64,000 nt of DNA from Heterostelium album PN500 (taxonomy: Eukaryota > Evosea > Eumycetozoa > Acytosteliales > Acytosteliaceae). The position numbers were made by a program, and so were the translations under genes. Below the pieces are notes generated by a model. It did no database searches, was not told the origin of the DNA, and was given only the letters and a program-made list of their open reading frames with translations. The DNA is taken from positions 620,001 through 684,000 of the forward strand of contig NW_008805070.1 in NCBI RefSeq assembly GCF_000004825.1, read 5' to 3'. Positions 62,201 to 64,000 of this stretch are shown here, piece by piece (positions within the stretch are counted from its first letter, which is position 1; each line of letters begins with the position of its first letter).

Positions 62201-64000
62201 ATGTCTACGAATGATTTAGATGCTGGTGGACAAGCAACAGCGGTTCAACAGCAACAATCACAACCAATCGATGAAACATGGAAGAGAGTTTGGTCATTGG
62301 GTGAAATGAGAGATTCATCGAAACAATGGAATCTCGCCTCCGATGCAGGTCTGCTCAATTTCATGCAAGACTTTGCAAACCGTTTAATCAATCAAACAAA
62401 AGAGTTGGAGAATCACGTCGATTCACTAGTTCACGATGTAAAGTCAACTCATGTAAAAGTACACAACACCTTTGATCAATTCTTAATGCTTTCACATTCA
62501 CAATTCATTGAAAATGTTTGTATAAATAACCAATAGATTATTATTCTTAATAATCAAATATATATATATATATATATATTTACTAACATAAATAATAATA
62601 ATAATAATAATAATAAATAATAATAATAATCAATTATAATAGAGAGTTTATGAAGATAATTCAGAGGTTGAGAAAGCAGGTGAGATGGAGACTGCTGGAT
62701 CGGCAAATGAAGTAAAACCAGAGATTACAGAGGAGATTCTTATTCCAAAGTTTACCAGTGCCATTCAATTGGGTCTGGCAGCATTGGAAAAGTCAAACTC
62801 AATGAGCAATGCAATGGAGGTGTCAGAGTTGTCGCCAACCTCCTCGATTGTCGATGGATCCAACATCGATACAATGTTGGCAGAAGGTGAGCGTCCAGCC
62901 GACGAAAACAATCAACAACCAAAGAAACCAGAGAAACTCGACCACTACTTACGTTATCCACTTCCACACATCATCGGTTCACAACAATTCAAGGAAGATG
63001 ATTATTGTGGTCTTTTCATTGAAGGTAAATATCATATCATTAGTAATAATACTTGTACTATATTTATACTAACAATCATAACAAAACATAATATATATCT
63101 ATAGAATCAGATACAGAATCAAGTGAAGCAAGTGAGTCAGAATCAGAGTCAGAATCAGAGGATGAAGTACCACAACTTCCAGATGGTTTGGAGGCTAATC
63201 CAGATGGAAGTTTATCATTGTCCACCGAGCCAACAAGACCACCAGTTCTCTTGGACCAAACTTCCTCATTCTTACAACCAGATCAATCCTCATCCAGCAA
63301 CTTGTTCCAGGAGGACGACAGTACATTTAGTAATAATAATGTAAGTAGTACTTTTACTATCTTTTCTTTACGACCAAAGAGAATATTCATACCTTATATT
63401 TTCTATTTCTATTTCGATTTATTAATAGGAGAAACAAGGATCATCAGGTGATCTTTTCGACGATGATATATTCACTTCTGCACCATCTTCTAAACCAAAA
63501 TCATTTACTACCAGTTTATCAGATATTTTGGGTGATGATGACGGTGATTTGTTTTCATCGGCACCAAAGTCATCGACCTCAACAACAGAGAAGAAAGATG
63601 CTTTCCAAGACGAATTGGCAAATGCTCTCGGTGGTGGTTCAAAGAAATCTGCTGTCAAGGACGACGATTTGTTTGGTGATGATGCACCTGCTACTTCAAC
63701 CAAATCAACCAAACCCAAATCGATGTTTGATGACGATCTCTTTGAAGATTCACCAGCCGCCAGCACCTCCACTGCTGAAAAGCCAGCAAAGAAAACTGTC
63801 ACATTCGATGATAGCATGTTTGGAGATACTCCTTCCGAGAAGCCAAAGACCACTACCACTTCTACCGCCAAGAAGTCACTCTCTGACTTGTTCTCCGATG
63901 ACAGTATGTTTGGTGATGATGAGCCAGCAGCAGCTCCAAAGAAGGATACAAAGAAATCGATAAGTTTCCTCGATGACGATGACGATGATTTGTTCGCTGC
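62201..64000 (+). CDS. fam21: WASH complex subunit FAM21 (WASHC2), N-terminal part
   Basis: Cut by the right edge. Exons in phase: 62201-62515 (donor GTTTGT), 62643-63024, 63105-63340 and 63429 onwards. The N-terminal head (about residues 1-235), which binds the rest of the WASH complex, has MRDSSKQWNLASDAGLLNFM, LINQTKELENHVDSLVHDVK and VHNTFDQFLMLSHSQFIEN. A Ser/Glu-rich stretch follows (SESESESESEDE). The tail then shows repeated acidic LF motifs (LFDDDIF, LFSSAPK, DDDLFGDD, MFDDDLFED, MFGDT, MFGDDE), which in FAM21 bind retromer VPS35 and capping protein. WASH with FAM21 drives Arp2/3 actin on endosomes and, in Dictyostelium, late neutral lysosomes. The tail beyond 64000 is missing. Confidence 0.94.

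Noticed and set aside
63422-63871. 149-codon open frame on the minus strand
   Set aside because: It is antisense to the FAM21 tail; its Ser/Val/Phe-rich sequence merely mirrors the Asp/Lys/Thr codons of the LF repeats.

Overview
The window is eukaryotic nuclear DNA from a dictyostelid social amoeba. Intergenic DNA is extremely A/T-rich with homopolymer runs. Introns are short (about 55-160 bp), begin GTATGT, GTAAGT or sometimes GTTTGT, and end in AG. Coding regions carry Asn, Gln, Thr and Ser homopolymers. Several genes are dictyostelid hallmarks: a villidin-type WD/PH/gelsolin/headpiece protein, an EF-hand phospholipase D, a dual-FERM protein and a RapA-like GTPase. The coding GC content is higher than I would expect for D. 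discoideum, so a Heterostelium-, Cavenderia- or Tieghemostelium-like species fits better. I cannot name the species. There is one scaffold gap of 100 N at 38626-38725. I saw no tRNA, rRNA, CRISPR array, virus-like element or recognisable transposon.

Layout. 0-19 kb holds housekeeping and signalling genes: a partial unknown gene at the left edge, EF-hand/PH phospholipase D (-), a secreted ML-domain lipid-binding protein (+), CPSF160/CPSF1 (-), sphingosine kinase (+) and molybdenum-cofactor sulfurase (-). 19-30.4 kb is an accessory island: three tandem copies of a two-gene module. Each module has a plus-strand gene built from 41-residue TPR-like units, facing a minus-strand two-exon gene for a nearly invariant 331-residue protein with a hydrophobic, glycine/alanine-rich, cysteine-containing C-terminal half. 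30.4-38.4 kb returns to conserved genes: an unknown 406-residue protein, acireductone dioxygenase (methionine salvage), RNase P/MRP subunit POP1, a twin-CX9C protein, a small one-helix protein and the RapA GTPase. 38.4-64 kb is rich in cytoskeleton and membrane genes: a dual-FERM protein, an EGF-bearing surface receptor-like protein, villidin, Atg8, a BAR-domain protein and the start of FAM21 (WASH complex).

Many genes here act in phosphoinositide/lipid signalling, actin and endolysosomal traffic: phospholipase D, sphingosine kinase, ML protein, RapA, FERM, villidin, Atg8, BAR and FAM21. They are separate transcription units and nothing suggests an operon. The most unusual part is the triplicated module. 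The TPR-like genes differ in length by exact multiples of 41 codons, the partner proteins differ almost only at silent sites, and the third partner looks like a mosaic of the other two. Conserved genes in the window (CPSF1, sphingosine kinase, probably phospholipase D) each carry what looks like one extra base, and the second TPR-like gene carries two, so residual assembly errors must be kept in mind.
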